Positions 11,966-12,002 of a stretch of 12,002 bases of DNA are shown here, in pieces. Position 1 is the stretch's first letter. Every line of letters starts with the position of its first letter. Both the position numbers and the translations under genes were made by a program. Under the pieces are notes generated by a model that was not told the DNA's origin, ran no database searches, and saw only the letters and a list, made by a program, of their open reading frames with translations. This DNA comes from Acidimicrobiales bacterium. Its GTDB lineage: Bacteria; Actinomycetota; Acidimicrobiia; Acidimicrobiales; Poriferisodaliceae. The DNA is taken from NCBI GenBank assembly GCA_020631315.1, contig JAHDHM010000070.1, positions 1 to 12,002 on the forward strand, written 5' to 3'.

Positions 11966-12002
11966 AGCCGCCGATCTGCTGCCCTTCCTCGGCGCCATCA
12001 TC
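11928..12002 (+). other. Out-of-frame continuation of the DUF5317 gene, cut by the window edge
   Basis: Read in the frame one base ahead of the upstream part, 11928-12002 encodes QFVELGAGRRFDEAADLLPF and then LGAII, open to the window end. This resembles the region after the NGxMPV motif in DUF5317 proteins, where a VxLGxxxRxxxxxDxLxFLGDxIP pattern is expected. The frame is closed upstream by a TGA at 11898-11900, so it cannot be an independent gene starting earlier, and the shift must lie between 11900 and about 11930. Confidence 0.6.

Noticed and set aside
1..12002. CRISPR array, tRNA, rRNA, insertion sequence or phage genes
   Set aside because: No spaced repeats, cloverleaf, rRNA-like stretch, transposase motif or terminal inverted repeats were seen. 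The only tandem array is the 14-bp one at 880-930, which has no spacers.

Overview
The window is high-GC, tightly packed bacterial chromosome. The gene set, the GC-biased codon use and the frequent leaderless starts (a TANNNT box 7-9 nt before ATG/GTG) point to an actinobacterium. The class E-like sortase, the DUF5317 protein and a complete System I cytochrome c maturation operon together suggest an Acidimicrobiia/Ilumatobacter-type lineage. The lineage is inference from gene content, not a database match.

Left part (1-3346): the C-terminal part of an amidase-signature enzyme runs in from the left edge on the + strand. It is followed by a 14-bp tandem repeat and, convergently, by an Mrp/ApbC-type Fe-S cluster carrier ATPase (954-2093, -). 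Divergent from mrp is a winged-helix regulator (2159-2866, +) whose C-terminal domain has the cysteine arrangement of SufR-type Fe-S sensors. The two genes share one perfect inverted repeat that contains overlapping -10-like boxes for both directions. A SixA-like histidine phosphatase (2894-3346, +) follows.

Middle (3322-10166, all - strand): one nine-gene operon in the order ccmA-B-C-D-E-F-G-H-I. Adjacent genes overlap by 1-10 bp or are separated by 2-18 bp. It encodes the whole System I pathway. CcmAB is the ABC transporter that releases holo-CcmE. CcmC and CcmD load heme onto CcmE. CcmE is the heme chaperone, with an HxxxY site. CcmF is the synthetase, and all four of its expected His ligands are present. 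CcmG and CcmH handle apocytochrome thiols, and CcmI is the TPR apocytochrome chaperone. ccmD (57 aa) is short and easily missed. No cytochrome c substrate and no ResB/CcsB (System II) gene is in the window.

Right part (10167-12002): a 143-bp divergent intergenic region with a perfect 12-bp palindrome separates ccmA from a sortase (+). The sortase carries the usual N-terminal anchor plus a Thr/Pro/Ala-rich linker and a C-terminal pair of membrane helices. The last gene (11582 onward, +) is a DUF5317-type membrane protein whose reading frame appears broken by a one-base shift near 11921-11929, just before the window ends.

The points most worth following up are the Fe-S regulator/mrp/palindrome circuit, the complete System I operon in an apparent actinobacterium, and the DUF5317 frameshift. 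I saw no CRISPR array, rRNA, tRNA, insertion sequence or phage gene.
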